From the NCBI GenBank assembly GCA_031275945.1, contig JAISOA010000073.1, forward strand, positions 1 to 35,318: a DNA stretch of 35,318 nucleotides, written 5' to 3'. The first letter of the stretch is position 1. Every line of letters begins with the position of its first letter. The notes under the pieces are model-generated. The model had not been told where the DNA came from. It was given only the letters and a program-made list of their open reading frames with translations, and made no database searches. This stretch comes from Spirochaetaceae bacterium. GTDB taxonomy: Bacteria > Spirochaetota > Spirochaetia > Treponematales > Breznakiellaceae. A program made the translations under genes and the position numbers. Below are positions 1-6,948 of this stretch, piece by piece.

Positions 1-897
1 CATACCCCGGTTTCCCTCCACCGACTTAATAAGCGCCGTTTCCTCGCCACAGACAAAGGCCCCAGCACCAAGGCGGATCTCAACTTCAAAGTCAAAACCC
101 GAACCCAGAATATTTTTACCCACCAGACCGTATTTCCGGGCCTGATCCAGGGCTATTTTAAGCCGTTCAATGGCCAGGGGGTACTCCGCCCGGATATACA
201 CAAAGCCATGGCTTGATCCGATGGCTTTACCGGCGGTGATCATCCCCTCGATAACCGAATGGGGGTCCCCTTCGATGGTAGACCTGTCCATATATGCGCC
301 GGGGTCTCCTTCGTCGGCATTACAGATAACATACTTTATGTCCCCCTGGGCTTTCCGGGCCAGATCCCATTTAAGCCAGGTGGGAAATCCCGCTCCGCCC
401 CGGCCTCGGAGCCCCGAAGCCTTTACTTCCTCCACGATCTGTTCCGGGGTCCATTCAAACAGAACCTTTTCAAGGCCGCTGTAACCTTCCCGGGCAATGT
501 ATTCGTCGATGTTTTCCGGATCAATGACGCCGCAGTTCCGTAAAACCACCCGGAACTGCTTTTGATAGAACTGGATATCATCAATGCCGGTTGTTACCTT
601 CTTTGACGCATCTTCCTTGTACAGAAGGCGCTTGACTTCGCGGCCCTTAACTATCTGTTCGGCAATGATCTCTTTTGCGTCCTCGACCTTAACATCCACA
701 TAGAAAGATTCCTCGGGAAGCACCTTGACAATGGGCCCCCGTTCGCAAAACCCGAAACAGCCGGTCTGAACGATCTGTACTTCGCCTGTTACGTTCTGGG
801 CCACCGCCTCTTTAATTAGTTCCTCGTAAATTTCCCTTCCCTTATTGGATTCGCAGGCGGTACCGCCGCAACATAAAATAAAATGGTTATACGCCAT
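1..897 (-). CDS. hndC: NuoF-like flavoprotein subunit of a bifurcating hydrogenase (3' part off window)
   Basis: This is the NADH/FMN-binding subunit of an HndABCD/HydABC-type NAD(P)-linked hydrogenase; 299 codons are present and the gene continues past base 1. The N-terminus is a thioredoxin-like 2Fe-2S domain (Cys10, Cys15, Cys47, Cys51). It is followed by the NuoF 51-kDa fold with LRGRGGAGFP, CNADEGDPGAYMDRS and GAGAFVCGEETAL, which bind NADH and FMN. The start is ATG at 897, with GGAG overlapping the stop of the upstream hndB (TAGGAGTGAAACATG), so the two genes are translationally close. The missing C-terminus should carry NuoF 4Fe-4S and ferredoxin domains, and a [FeFe]-hydrogenase HndD/HydA would be expected next. 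NADH-dependent formate dehydrogenases use the same subunit, so the final partner cannot be settled here. Confidence 0.93.
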   Translation of the reverse strand, partial: MAYNHFILCCGGTACESNKGREIYEELIKEAVAQNVTGEVQIVQTGCFGFCERGPIVKVLPEESFYVDVKVEDAKEIIAEQIVKGREVKRLLYKEDASKKVTTGIDDIQFYQKQFRVVLRNCGVIDPENIDEYIAREGYSGLEKVLFEWTPEQIVEEVKASGLRGRGGAGFPTWLKWDLARKAQGDIKYVICNADEGDPGAYMDRSTIEGDPHSVIEGMITAGKAIGSSHGFVYIRAEYPLAIERLKIALDQARKYGLVGKNILGSGFDFEVEIRLGAGAFVCGEETALIKSVEGNRGM

Positions 898-906
898 GTT
901 TCACTC

Positions 907-1296
907 CTACCTCATAATGTCCGCTGCGGGCTTATTCAGAATATGATTGTCCAATAATTCATGACCCAGAATATGCTTGGTTACAATTTCCTTCGCCACC
1001 GATGCATCCACTTTACCGTAGATAACGCTGGGCATGCCGGGACTGACAACCTCTACGGTGGGCTCCGAATGACAGAGGCCCATACAACCGGTTTGGCGAA
1101 CCACCACCTTATCCACCAGCTTGTTTTCATCCAGGGCGTTGATAAATGCATCCAGGGTTATTTTTGCCCCCGCGGCTATTCCGCAGGTTCCCATGCCCAC
1201 AATAACCTGAATATCCTTCCCCTCCGCCTCGCGCCGCTGAATATCCGTCTTTTTAGTATCCCTGAGCTTTCGCAGCTCCTCCAATGTCATCGCCAT
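907..1296 (-). CDS. hndB: HndB-like thioredoxin-fold 2Fe-2S subunit
   Basis: A 129-residue protein of the HndB family, the small 2Fe-2S-ferredoxin-like subunit found between the NuoE- and NuoF-like subunits of NADP-reducing hydrogenases. The recognisable core is VGMGTCGIAAGA followed by TGCMGLCHSEP, with cysteines at 38, 71 and 75. Only three cysteines sit in the cluster region, so whether it holds a full 2Fe-2S centre is unclear. The start ATG (1296) has AAGGAG 7 bases upstream; a second ATG two codons in is possible. The stop is separated by 9 bases from hndC and overlaps its ribosome binding site. Upstream lies a 305-bp gap with several palindromes, so this gene may have its own control. 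Confidence 0.9.
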   Translation of the reverse strand: MAMTLEELRKLRDTKKTDIQRREAEGKDIQVIVGMGTCGIAAGAKITLDAFINALDENKLVDKVVVRQTGCMGLCHSEPTVEVVSPGMPSVIYGKVDASVAKEIVTKHILGHELLDNHILNKPAADIMR

Positions 1297-1317
1297 CTCT
1301 CTCTCCTTCTCTTATGA

Positions 1318-1355
1318 TTAGAGTTACTCTAAAACCGCAGATTCCGTGGGAATCT
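1318..1355. promoter_or_regulatory. Two perfect small palindromes upstream of hndB
   Basis: TTAGAGTTACTCTAA (1318-1332) is a 15-nt perfect dyad, and AGATTCC-GTG-GGAATCT (1339-1355) is a 7-bp inverted repeat with a 3-nt spacer. They lie 22 to 59 bases upstream of the hndB start, a reasonable place for an operator or an mRNA processing or attenuation structure. No convincing promoter was found beside them. The function is inferred only from position. Confidence 0.35.
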
Positions 1356-1380
1356 AAAGCTTCTGTCGAACCAAAGGTTA

Positions 1381-1496
1381 GTCAACAACCGCTAAAAAAC
1401 AACTTGGCGAACCTGTCCGGAAAGCCGGTTGCTTTCCGGACAGGTTCGGCGCTAATCGCATGTTAGCAGATACCTAACAGGGTTATTGAACAAGTC
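1381..1496. repeat. Degenerate copy of the intergenic palindromic repeat, with an 18-bp hairpin
   Basis: The stretch starts with CAACAACCGCTAAAAAACAA, close to the CAACAACCGCTTAAAAAC part of the 116-bp repeat at 20389-20504. It ends with GGTTATTGAACAAGTC (1481-1496), the exact right arm of the hairpin at 12177-12213. The middle holds a different perfect hairpin: an 18-bp stem (1408-1425 with 1431-1448) around the loop CGGTT. A small TGTTAG/CTAACA stem is at 1461-1479. It fills most of the gap (1297-1601) between the ATPase gene and hndB, inside the hydrogenase operon, where it could attenuate or stabilise the transcript. Confidence 0.75.
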
Positions 1497-1601
1497 CATT
1501 GACAAAACATAAAACCCCTCTTCCCAAAATTCCAGCCTTTAGGATTAATACAAAATGCCGTTTTACAAACCGCACTTTTTTACTCCGGGCCGTCTTAACC
1601 G

Positions 1602-2234
1602 CTATTCATCCTCCCCCTCCAGGGACCTAAGATACTTTCCCAGCAATACCAGCGAGGAAACATCTTCTAAGTCCCCTAATGCATCGGCTAGCTCGGTTTT
1701 TTTTACGGCATACTCTAGGTCCGCCCCGCCCCCCTGCCGTTTTCGCCTAAGGATAATTTCCTTGGGCCCCTCAAATAACAGCACCGTCCGAAACAGGCCG
1801 GGAATATCTCCCACCGGGGGGGTGTCCACATTGGCAAGATCAAACCACGCTTCCACCTCGGTCCCGCAGGGTTTGCCTGCGGCCGTTTCCATTCCCCGCT
1901 TTACGGAAGAAATTTTCCATCCGCCCCCGGACTGGGTCGCGGTTTGGATAAGGAATGGAATACCCAGCCCTACTTTTCTTCCGGGATGTTTTATCCCGTC
2001 GGTAACAAAGGGATCCATGGCCCGTTTTAGCTCGGCGTCGTCCATGCCCCTGCCATTGTCCCGAACGGTAAACCGGAATTCCCCCTCTACCGGGGACGAT
2101 CCCCCCATCAAAACCGGCCCTCCCCCGGCGGCAGGAACCTGTTGTTCCCAAATCGCCAATTCCACCAGATCCGCCCCCGATTCGGCGCTGTTTTGGGTTA
2201 TATCCGCCGCCAGATCGGTTAACGAAAAGTGCAC
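1602..2234 (-). CDS. Histidine-kinase-type ATPase (HATPase_c) in the hydrogenase operon
   Basis: A 210-residue stand-alone GHKL ATPase domain. It has the N-box (QNSAESGA, Asn15), the G1 box (DNGRGM, residues 59-64) and the G2 box (VGLGIPFL, residues 88-95) that bind ATP. No phospho-acceptor histidine domain, membrane segment or sensor domain is visible, so it is not a complete sensor kinase. Similar ATPase genes occur inside hydrogenase and related bifurcating clusters of anaerobes, but their role is not established as far as I know. The start is GTG (2234) with AAGGA about 6 bases upstream. It lies 98 bp after the NuoE-like gene and 305 bp before hndB, and is presumably co-transcribed with both. 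Confidence 0.88.
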   Translation of the reverse strand: MHFSLTDLAADITQNSAESGADLVELAIWEQQVPAAGGGPVLMGGSSPVEGEFRFTVRDNGRGMDDAELKRAMDPFVTDGIKHPGRKVGLGIPFLIQTATQSGGGWKISSVKRGMETAAGKPCGTEVEAWFDLANVDTPPVGDIPGLFRTVLLFEGPKEIILRRKRQGGGADLEYAVKKTELADALGDLEDVSSLVLLGKYLRSLEGEDE

Positions 2235-2332
2235 CGCCGATCCTTTTTATACCGCAGGGCCCGTACAGGGCGGCGGTGAACAAAAAATCTTACCCTGGCT
2301 TCGGAATTAACAAGCACCGCCAACCGATCCTT

Positions 2333-2821
2333 TTACTGTCTATACTTGGCAATTATCCCCGGCAGCATATCCTTGGTAAGCTTACCGTAGGTGTCATTTC
2401 CCACTACCATTACCGGGGCCAGGCCACAACAGCCCACACACCTAACCGGGTCTATAGAAAAAAGTCCGTCTTCCGTAACCCCTCCGGGCTCCACGCCCAG
2501 CAAATTCCTGGCTTCTTCAATAAGATCCTGGCCGCCCTTAAGGTAGCAGGCCGTCCCCAAACACACGGAAATCCTATGTTTTCCCGGCCGTACGGTCTTA
2601 AAAAAGTGATAAAAGGTGATAACCCCGTATATTCTTGCCAGAGGTATACCGGTTAAGAGGGCGAGTTTTTCCGCCGCCGGACGGGAAATAAACCCAAAGG
2701 TTTCCTGGGTTTTATGCAAAATCATAATAAGACTACCCGGTTTTACCTTCCATTCATCAATAAAAGAAATTAATTCCGCCGGAAAGCTTATTTCCTCTTT
2801 CTTCTGAGCCGTTTGAACCAT
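2333..2821 (-). CDS. hndA: NuoE-like 2Fe-2S subunit of a bifurcating hydrogenase
   Basis: A 162-residue 24-kDa-subunit (NuoE/HndA/HydC) protein that carries a 2Fe-2S cluster and passes electrons between the flavin subunit and the hydrogenase. The cluster ligands are visible as Cys87-x4-Cys92 (VCLGTAC) and Cys128-x3-Cys132 (RCVGCCGLAP). The family motif ARIYGVITFYHFF lies before them. I chose ATG 2821 over the TTG four codons upstream, because GGGGG sits 5 bases before the ATG and the sequence then begins MVQTAQKK. It is the first gene of the operon and is preceded by a sigma70-type promoter at 2854-2882. Confidence 0.93.
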   Translation of the reverse strand: MVQTAQKKEEISFPAELISFIDEWKVKPGSLIMILHKTQETFGFISRPAAEKLALLTGIPLARIYGVITFYHFFKTVRPGKHRISVCLGTACYLKGGQDLIEEARNLLGVEPGGVTEDGLFSIDPVRCVGCCGLAPVMVVGNDTYGKLTKDMLPGIIAKYRQ

Positions 2822-2853
2822 GAAAACCCCCAAAAATATAAAAGTCCATTATA

Positions 2854-2882
2854 AGTATAGGGCGGTTCAGGGATTTTTACAA
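2854..2882 (-). promoter_or_regulatory. Sigma70-type promoter of the hydrogenase operon
   Basis: On the minus strand, TTGTAA (2882-2877) and TATACT (2859-2854) are separated by exactly 17 bases. Transcription would start near 2847, leaving a leader of about 26 bases that contains the GGGGG ribosome binding site of hndA. Confidence 0.6.
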
Positions 2883-3532
2883 TAGAAAATTTTTTAAAAT
2901 AACCAAAAAAACAGCGTGAATTCCGTTCCACTTGGTACCGCTCTTGCCTTCTCCCAATAACAGGTATTGGTATCTTTTTTTGGCCTGCAGTCCGTCGTAT
3001 ATATCTTGGTAAAGAAGCCCCGTGAAATACCATGTATCCCGGTGGGCGCTGCCGGCACTTTTTCCCGCCCTCCTCTGTTCCTGTGGCGCCTTTACCACTC
3101 CCCTAAAAGACGACATCAACTTACCACCTTTCCCTGGTTCCGGGAAATAGCTGGGCAGAGCGGTAAGTCGTCATAAACGGCGTTCTCTCGGCGGAATCGG
3201 GACCTTCACGCTGATGACCGATATTACCGCAAGCAGAATCCTCCCCACGGACTATTGTTCTGCGGTGATTAATACTAGTGCAAACCACTTGTCCGGAACC
3301 ACCGTCCTTGGTGAAGCATTAATCCGGGGTGACGTAGAAAGATTTCGTTGTGGGGATACTGTTGCCAGCCTTAATTCTGCTACTGTGATACCTGGCCCTC
3401 GTTATGAGGGGAGGGTGGCTTAGCCCTGATGCATGATCGTTGTAAAAAATTTATTTAAAAAAATGCTCTGTATCGGCACGAGTTCCGCCCGCCCCCGTAT
3501 GGCCCACAGGACCGGCCCGGAAGTAAAAAACC
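2883..3532. other. 650-bp stretch without a convincing gene, containing structured segments
   Basis: This lies between the divergent hydrogenase operon and the metallopeptidase gene. Short ORFs exist on both strands (for example 3214-3423 plus and 2877-3119 minus), but none has a good ribosome binding site or a recognisable protein. Visible structure: CCAATA-ACAGG-TATTGG (2954-2970) followed by a T-rich run; and a two-tier stem at 3109-3172 in which GACGA and CTTACC pair with GGTAAG-TCGTC, enclosing TTTCCC/GGGAAA (3129-3147). TTGTCCGGAA (3289-3298) shares TGTCCGGAA with the hairpins at 1408-1448 and 19743-19792. It could be a non-coding RNA, a long regulatory leader, or the remains of a gene. 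I did not recognise tmRNA, RNase P RNA, 4.5S RNA or a known riboswitch. Confidence 0.4.
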
Positions 3533-3561
3533 TTGACCGCCTGAATAATCCGGAGTATACT
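3533..3561 (+). promoter_or_regulatory. Sigma70-type promoter immediately before the metallopeptidase ATG
   Basis: TTGACC (3533-3538), a 17-base spacer and TATACT (3556-3561). Only six bases separate the -10 box from the ATG at 3568, so the expected transcription start falls on or next to the start codon. This predicts a leaderless mRNA. Confidence 0.65.
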
Positions 3562-3567
3562 GCCCCC

Positions 3568-4248
3568 ATGTACTTAGATACGTATTATCTTATTCTGGTG
3601 GTTCCCACTATTTTTCTTTCCCTGTGGGCCCAATTTACGGTGAAGTCCGCTTTTTCCAAATATTCCAAGATACGGTGCAGCCGGGGTATTACGGGAGCGG
3701 CGGCGGCGCAGATCCTCATGGACGCCAATAATATCAGCGATGTCAGGATTGAGCAGGTGGCCGGGTCCTTGACGGATCACTACGATCCGGCCCACCGGGT
3801 ACTACGGCTTTCCCAGCCGGTCTACGGTGAACCCTCAATCGCCGCGGTGGGGGTGGCGGCCCACGAGACCGGCCATGCCATACAGCATGCCAGGGGCTAC
3901 GGCCCCTTGGGGCTTCGCAGTACACTGGTTCCCGTGGCCAATATCGGCTCTTCCATTGGCCCCTGGCTGGCCCTGGGGGGGCTTGTCGCGGGATTCCCGT
4001 TCCTGCTTACCCTCGGGATCATCCTCTTTGCCGGGGCGGTGGCCTTTTATCTTATTACCCTGCCGGTGGAGTTTAACGCCTCTGCCAGGGCTCTGGCAAT
4101 CCTTAAGCAGAATCAGGTACTGGACAGCCGGGAACTGGCGGGGGTTAAAAAGGTGCTCTCCGCGGCGGCCATGACCTATGTGGCCAGCGCCCTCACCGCG
4201 GTGATGAGCCTGCTCCGGCTTATACTATTGTCCCGGCGACGGCACTGA
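3568..4248 (+). CDS. Membrane neutral zinc metallopeptidase (YugP-like)
   Basis: A 226-residue membrane protease of the neutral zinc metallopeptidase family typified by Bacillus YugP. The N-terminal hydrophobic segment (about residues 6-23) is followed by the zinc-binding HEXXH motif HETGH (His99, Glu100, His103) after GVAAHETGHAIQHARGYGPL. Two further hydrophobic stretches (about 120-172) come before the conserved LPVEFNASARAL, and another hydrophobic segment lies near the C-terminus. The length matches the family. The reading frame is open 45 codons further upstream, but ATG 3568 gives the expected MYLDTYYLI start and sits directly behind a strong promoter. GGAG (3552-3555) is too far upstream, and inside the promoter, to act as a ribosome binding site. 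The physiological substrate is unknown. Confidence 0.9.
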   Translation: MYLDTYYLILVVPTIFLSLWAQFTVKSAFSKYSKIRCSRGITGAAAAQILMDANNISDVRIEQVAGSLTDHYDPAHRVLRLSQPVYGEPSIAAVGVAAHETGHAIQHARGYGPLGLRSTLVPVANIGSSIGPWLALGGLVAGFPFLLTLGIILFAGAVAFYLITLPVEFNASARALAILKQNQVLDSRELAGVKKVLSAAAMTYVASALTAVMSLLRLILLSRRRH

Positions 4249-4269
4249 GGGGGCGCATTAAGGAACGGC

Positions 4270-4378
4270 GTTTAAAAACACGCGTTTTTTAAACACGGTT
4301 TTAAACGAAGCGCGGGGCTTGTGTGTTCCCTGGAGGGAATATGGGCTTGTAAGGCAAGCCGGACGCTTGCCTTACAAG
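4270..4378. repeat. Cluster of three palindromes upstream of rnfC
   Basis: GTTTAAAAA pairs with TTTTTAAAC (4270-4278/4286-4294); TTCCCT-GG-AGGGAA is at 4326-4339; and a perfect 14-bp stem (4346-4359/4365-4378) has the loop CGGAC. The first resembles the GTTTAAAAAC arms of the 116-bp repeats, and the last has the same layout as the CGGTT-loop hairpins elsewhere in the window. The cluster fills most of the 203-bp gap between the metallopeptidase stop and rnfC. It may terminate the former transcript or influence rnf expression. Confidence 0.65.
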
Positions 4379-4451
4379 GTAGTTGGTAAAAGTTATCAGG
4401 AAACCAGGGGGTTTTCGGATAATTTTATTTTTTGTTGTTGATGGATTCATT

Positions 4452-5885
4452 ATGACGGTAAGTACCTTTAAGCGGGGACTCAAGCTTCCAACCCGTAAAC
4501 ATGCCACCGAAGGGAAGCCGGTGGAACTTGTCCCTCTGCCCAAGCAGGTGGTTATCCCGGTAAACCAGCATTTTGGCGCGCCCAATAAGGCGCTGGTTAC
4601 CGTGGGGGATCAGGTTGTCCGGGGCCAGAAAATTGCCGACGGCGCCGGACCGGGACCCATGACGGTTCCGGTTCACGCGTCTATTTGCGGCACGGTAAAA
4701 AAAATTGAACCCTGGCTTCAGTCAAACAATACCACGGGCCTGTGTATTGTCATTGAAGCAGAGGAGGGGCAGGATCAAAGCGCCACGATGTTTATGCCCC
4801 CCCTGGATCCCTATACCTGCACCAGAGAAGAGGCCCTTGAGCGGATCCGGGAAGCGGGCATTACCGGCATGGGCGGGGCGGGCTTTCCTGCCCATGTAAA
4901 GCTTAATCCGCCTCCGGGAAAGATCATCGATCTGGTAATAGCCGACGGCGCCGAATGTGAGCCATACCTTACAACCGACGAAGCGGTTATCACCGAAAAG
5001 CCCCACCTGCTTATTACCGGCCTTGTGGGGATCATGAGGATCAACGGGGTAAAACGGGCCATAATCGGCATGGAAGATAATAAGGCGAACCTTGTGCCCC
5101 TGCTGGAACGGGAACTTCGCCTAAACAATTTTACCAAGGATCTGGATATAACCGTACAGCTTTGCCGGACCCGGTATCCCCAGGGGGGTGAAAAAATGCT
5201 AATCAAGGCATTGGCGCAACGGGAGGTGCCTTCCGGCGGACTACCCATGGATGCAGGTTGTATTGTACAGAATGTGGGGACCCTGGTTGCCATAGCCGAG
5301 GCCTTTACCTTGGGGAAGCCCCTGATCGACCGGGATCTCACCGTTTCCGGCGGGGCCTGTAAGCTTCCTAAGAATATCCGGGCTCCCATCGGAACCCTCA
5401 TTACCGGTCTGCCCCCGGAATTCCTTGACATTAATTATGACCATTTAAGAAAGATTATTTTCGGCGGACCCATGATGGGAAACGCCGTGGCTACCGCGGC
5501 TATTCCTATTCAGAAAAACACATCGGGAATTATTCTTATGACCAAGGAAGAAACCGTCATTGATGTGGAGGGGGACTGTATACGCTGCAGCCGCTGTATA
5601 CAAAACTGTTCTTGCCGTCTCTCCCCGGTACTTATCAATATTGCCCTGGAATCGGATGATATGGACGAAGCGGTCCGGACAGGGCTTATGGACTGTATTG
5701 AGTGCGGCAGCTGTTCCTTTGTCTGTCCGGCCCGGATTAAGCTGGTTCAGCGTTTCCGGGTGGGCAAACAGCGCCTGCGGGCCCTGAAGGCCCTGTCCCA
5801 GCGGCCGGCTCCGGCGGGGACAAAGCCGGAAAAGGCCGCGCCGCCGGAACGGGCTGCCGCTCCGGCGGTCCCGGGGAGGGCTTGA
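4452..5885 (+). CDS. rnfC: Rnf complex subunit C (NADH-binding, 2x 4Fe-4S)
   Basis: RnfC is the NADH-oxidising or NAD+-reducing peripheral subunit of the membrane ferredoxin:NAD+ oxidoreductase. The 477-residue product begins MTVSTFKRGLKLPTRK, has the flavin/NADH-fold stretch GMGGAGFPAHVKL and DGAECEPYLTTDEA, and carries two 4Fe-4S motifs. These are CIRCSRCIQNC at about residues 376-386 and CIECGSCSFVCP at about 415-426. The tail is Ala/Pro/Lys-rich and short compared with proteobacterial RnfC. I chose ATG 4452; the TTG at 4383 would add 23 residues without a ribosome binding site. Neither start has a strong Shine-Dalgarno sequence. A possible -10 (GATAAT, 4418-4423) has no clear -35. First gene of rnfCDGEAB; the stop is one base before rnfD. 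Confidence 0.95.
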   Translation: MTVSTFKRGLKLPTRKHATEGKPVELVPLPKQVVIPVNQHFGAPNKALVTVGDQVVRGQKIADGAGPGPMTVPVHASICGTVKKIEPWLQSNNTTGLCIVIEAEEGQDQSATMFMPPLDPYTCTREEALERIREAGITGMGGAGFPAHVKLNPPPGKIIDLVIADGAECEPYLTTDEAVITEKPHLLITGLVGIMRINGVKRAIIGMEDNKANLVPLLERELRLNNFTKDLDITVQLCRTRYPQGGEKMLIKALAQREVPSGGLPMDAGCIVQNVGTLVAIAEAFTLGKPLIDRDLTVSGGACKLPKNIRAPIGTLITGLPPEFLDINYDHLRKIIFGGPMMGNAVATAAIPIQKNTSGIILMTKEETVIDVEGDCIRCSRCIQNCSCRLSPVLINIALESDDMDEAVRTGLMDCIECGSCSFVCPARIKLVQRFRVGKQRLRALKALSQRPAPAGTKPEKAAPPERAAAPAVPGRA

Positions 5886-5886
5886 T

Positions 5887-6948
5887 ATGCCGGAACTGTA
5901 TTTGGGATCAAGTCCCCACATCGGAACCCCCGTCCGCACCCCGGTGCTTATGGCCCATGTCCTTATTGCCCTTACCCCCCTGTCTGTCTGGGGCGTCGTC
6001 CTTTACGGAGTACCGGCCCTGAAGGTGATCCTTGTTTCTGTGGCCGCCGCCGTGGGAGGCGAAGCTTTATTCCGCCTAATGCTCCGCCGGGAAAACCGCA
6101 GCGGGAACCTGTCCGCGGCGGTTTCGGGACTGCTCCTGGCCCTGGTCCTGCCCCCTTCCACACCCCTGTGGATGGCCGCGCTGGGGGCGGTTTTTGCGGT
6201 GGTGGTGGCAAAGGAATTCTTCGGAGGCCTGGGGGCCAATGTATTTAACCCCGCCCTCTCGGGCCGGGCCTTTTTATTGATGAGTTTTCCCGCGGCCATT
6301 ACAAGCTGGACCCTTCCCGGTGGAGCCACGGAAGCCGCCGACGGCTTAAGCGGCGCCACCCCCCTAGATATCGTGAAGACAGGCGGAACCATTGCCGATG
6401 TGGGCAGGGAATTTGCCGGCTTCGGGCTTGCCCCGGCGCAGGATTACTGGCAGACCATGCGGACCCTTTTTATAGGGAATCATGGCGGGACCATAGGGGA
6501 ATCTTCTATCCTGCTGATCCTGGCGGGGTGTCTTTATTTGCTTATAACCAGGGTAATTGACTGGCGGGCCCCTTTAACCATGGTGGCCTCGGTCCTGGTA
6601 CTTTCATTTTTACTGAGCAAAGACCCGCTCTTCTCCCTCTTTAGCATCCTGGCCGGGGGCCTCTGTTTCGGGGCGGTCTTTATGGCCACCGACTACACCA
6701 CCGCCCCGTCTACCGCCGCGGGACGGCTTATCTTTGGCGCCGGAGCGGGGATTATTACCCTGCTGATACGGCAATGGGGCAATTACCCCGAGGGGGTTAC
6801 CTACGGGATCCTGATCATGAACGCCACAACGCCGTTTTTGAACCGGCTTATCCAAAAGAAGTACGGTTTTGTAAAAAAAAGTAAACCGGCGTCCGCGGAA
6901 AAACCCGGAAGCCCCGCCGCTCCGGGGGTAAAGGGGGCCGCCCTATGA
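5887..6948 (+). CDS. rnfD: Rnf complex subunit D (membrane flavoprotein)
   Basis: RnfD is an integral membrane subunit that carries covalently bound FMN and is thought to form part of the ion-translocation path. The 353-residue protein has many hydrophobic helices and the flavinylation motif SGAT at residues 155-158 (DGLSGATPLD), with Thr158 as the expected FMN acceptor. Other family stretches are FGGLGANVFNPALSGRAFL and FMATDYTTAPSTAAGRLIFG. The C-terminal tail (KKSKPASAEKPGSPAAPG) is a soluble extension. The ATG is one base after the rnfC stop, and the rnfD stop overlaps the rnfG start (ATGA), so translation is coupled. It needs an ApbE-type flavin transferase, which is not in this window. 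Confidence 0.95.
   Translation: MPELYLGSSPHIGTPVRTPVLMAHVLIALTPLSVWGVVLYGVPALKVILVSVAAAVGGEALFRLMLRRENRSGNLSAAVSGLLLALVLPPSTPLWMAALGAVFAVVVAKEFFGGLGANVFNPALSGRAFLLMSFPAAITSWTLPGGATEAADGLSGATPLDIVKTGGTIADVGREFAGFGLAPAQDYWQTMRTLFIGNHGGTIGESSILLILAGCLYLLITRVIDWRAPLTMVASVLVLSFLLSKDPLFSLFSILAGGLCFGAVFMATDYTTAPSTAAGRLIFGAGAGIITLLIRQWGNYPEGVTYGILIMNATTPFLNRLIQKKYGFVKKSKPASAEKPGSPAAPGVKGAAL

Noticed and set aside
2877-3119. 80-codon minus-strand ORF upstream of hndA
   Set aside because: It overlaps the predicted hydrogenase promoter and has no ribosome binding site or family match.
3214-3423. 69-codon ORF in the long gap before the metallopeptidase
   Set aside because: No ribosome binding site, no recognisable family, and the frame is simply open upstream. 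Kept only as part of the unexplained region.
2883-3532. tmRNA, RNase P RNA, 4.5S RNA, T-box or cobalamin riboswitch in the gap
   Set aside because: The conserved core sequences that I know for these RNAs are not present on either strand.
4383-4451. Longer RnfC start at TTG 4383
   Set aside because: The extra 23 residues are hydrophobic and unlike RnfC N-termini, and the TTG has no ribosome binding site.
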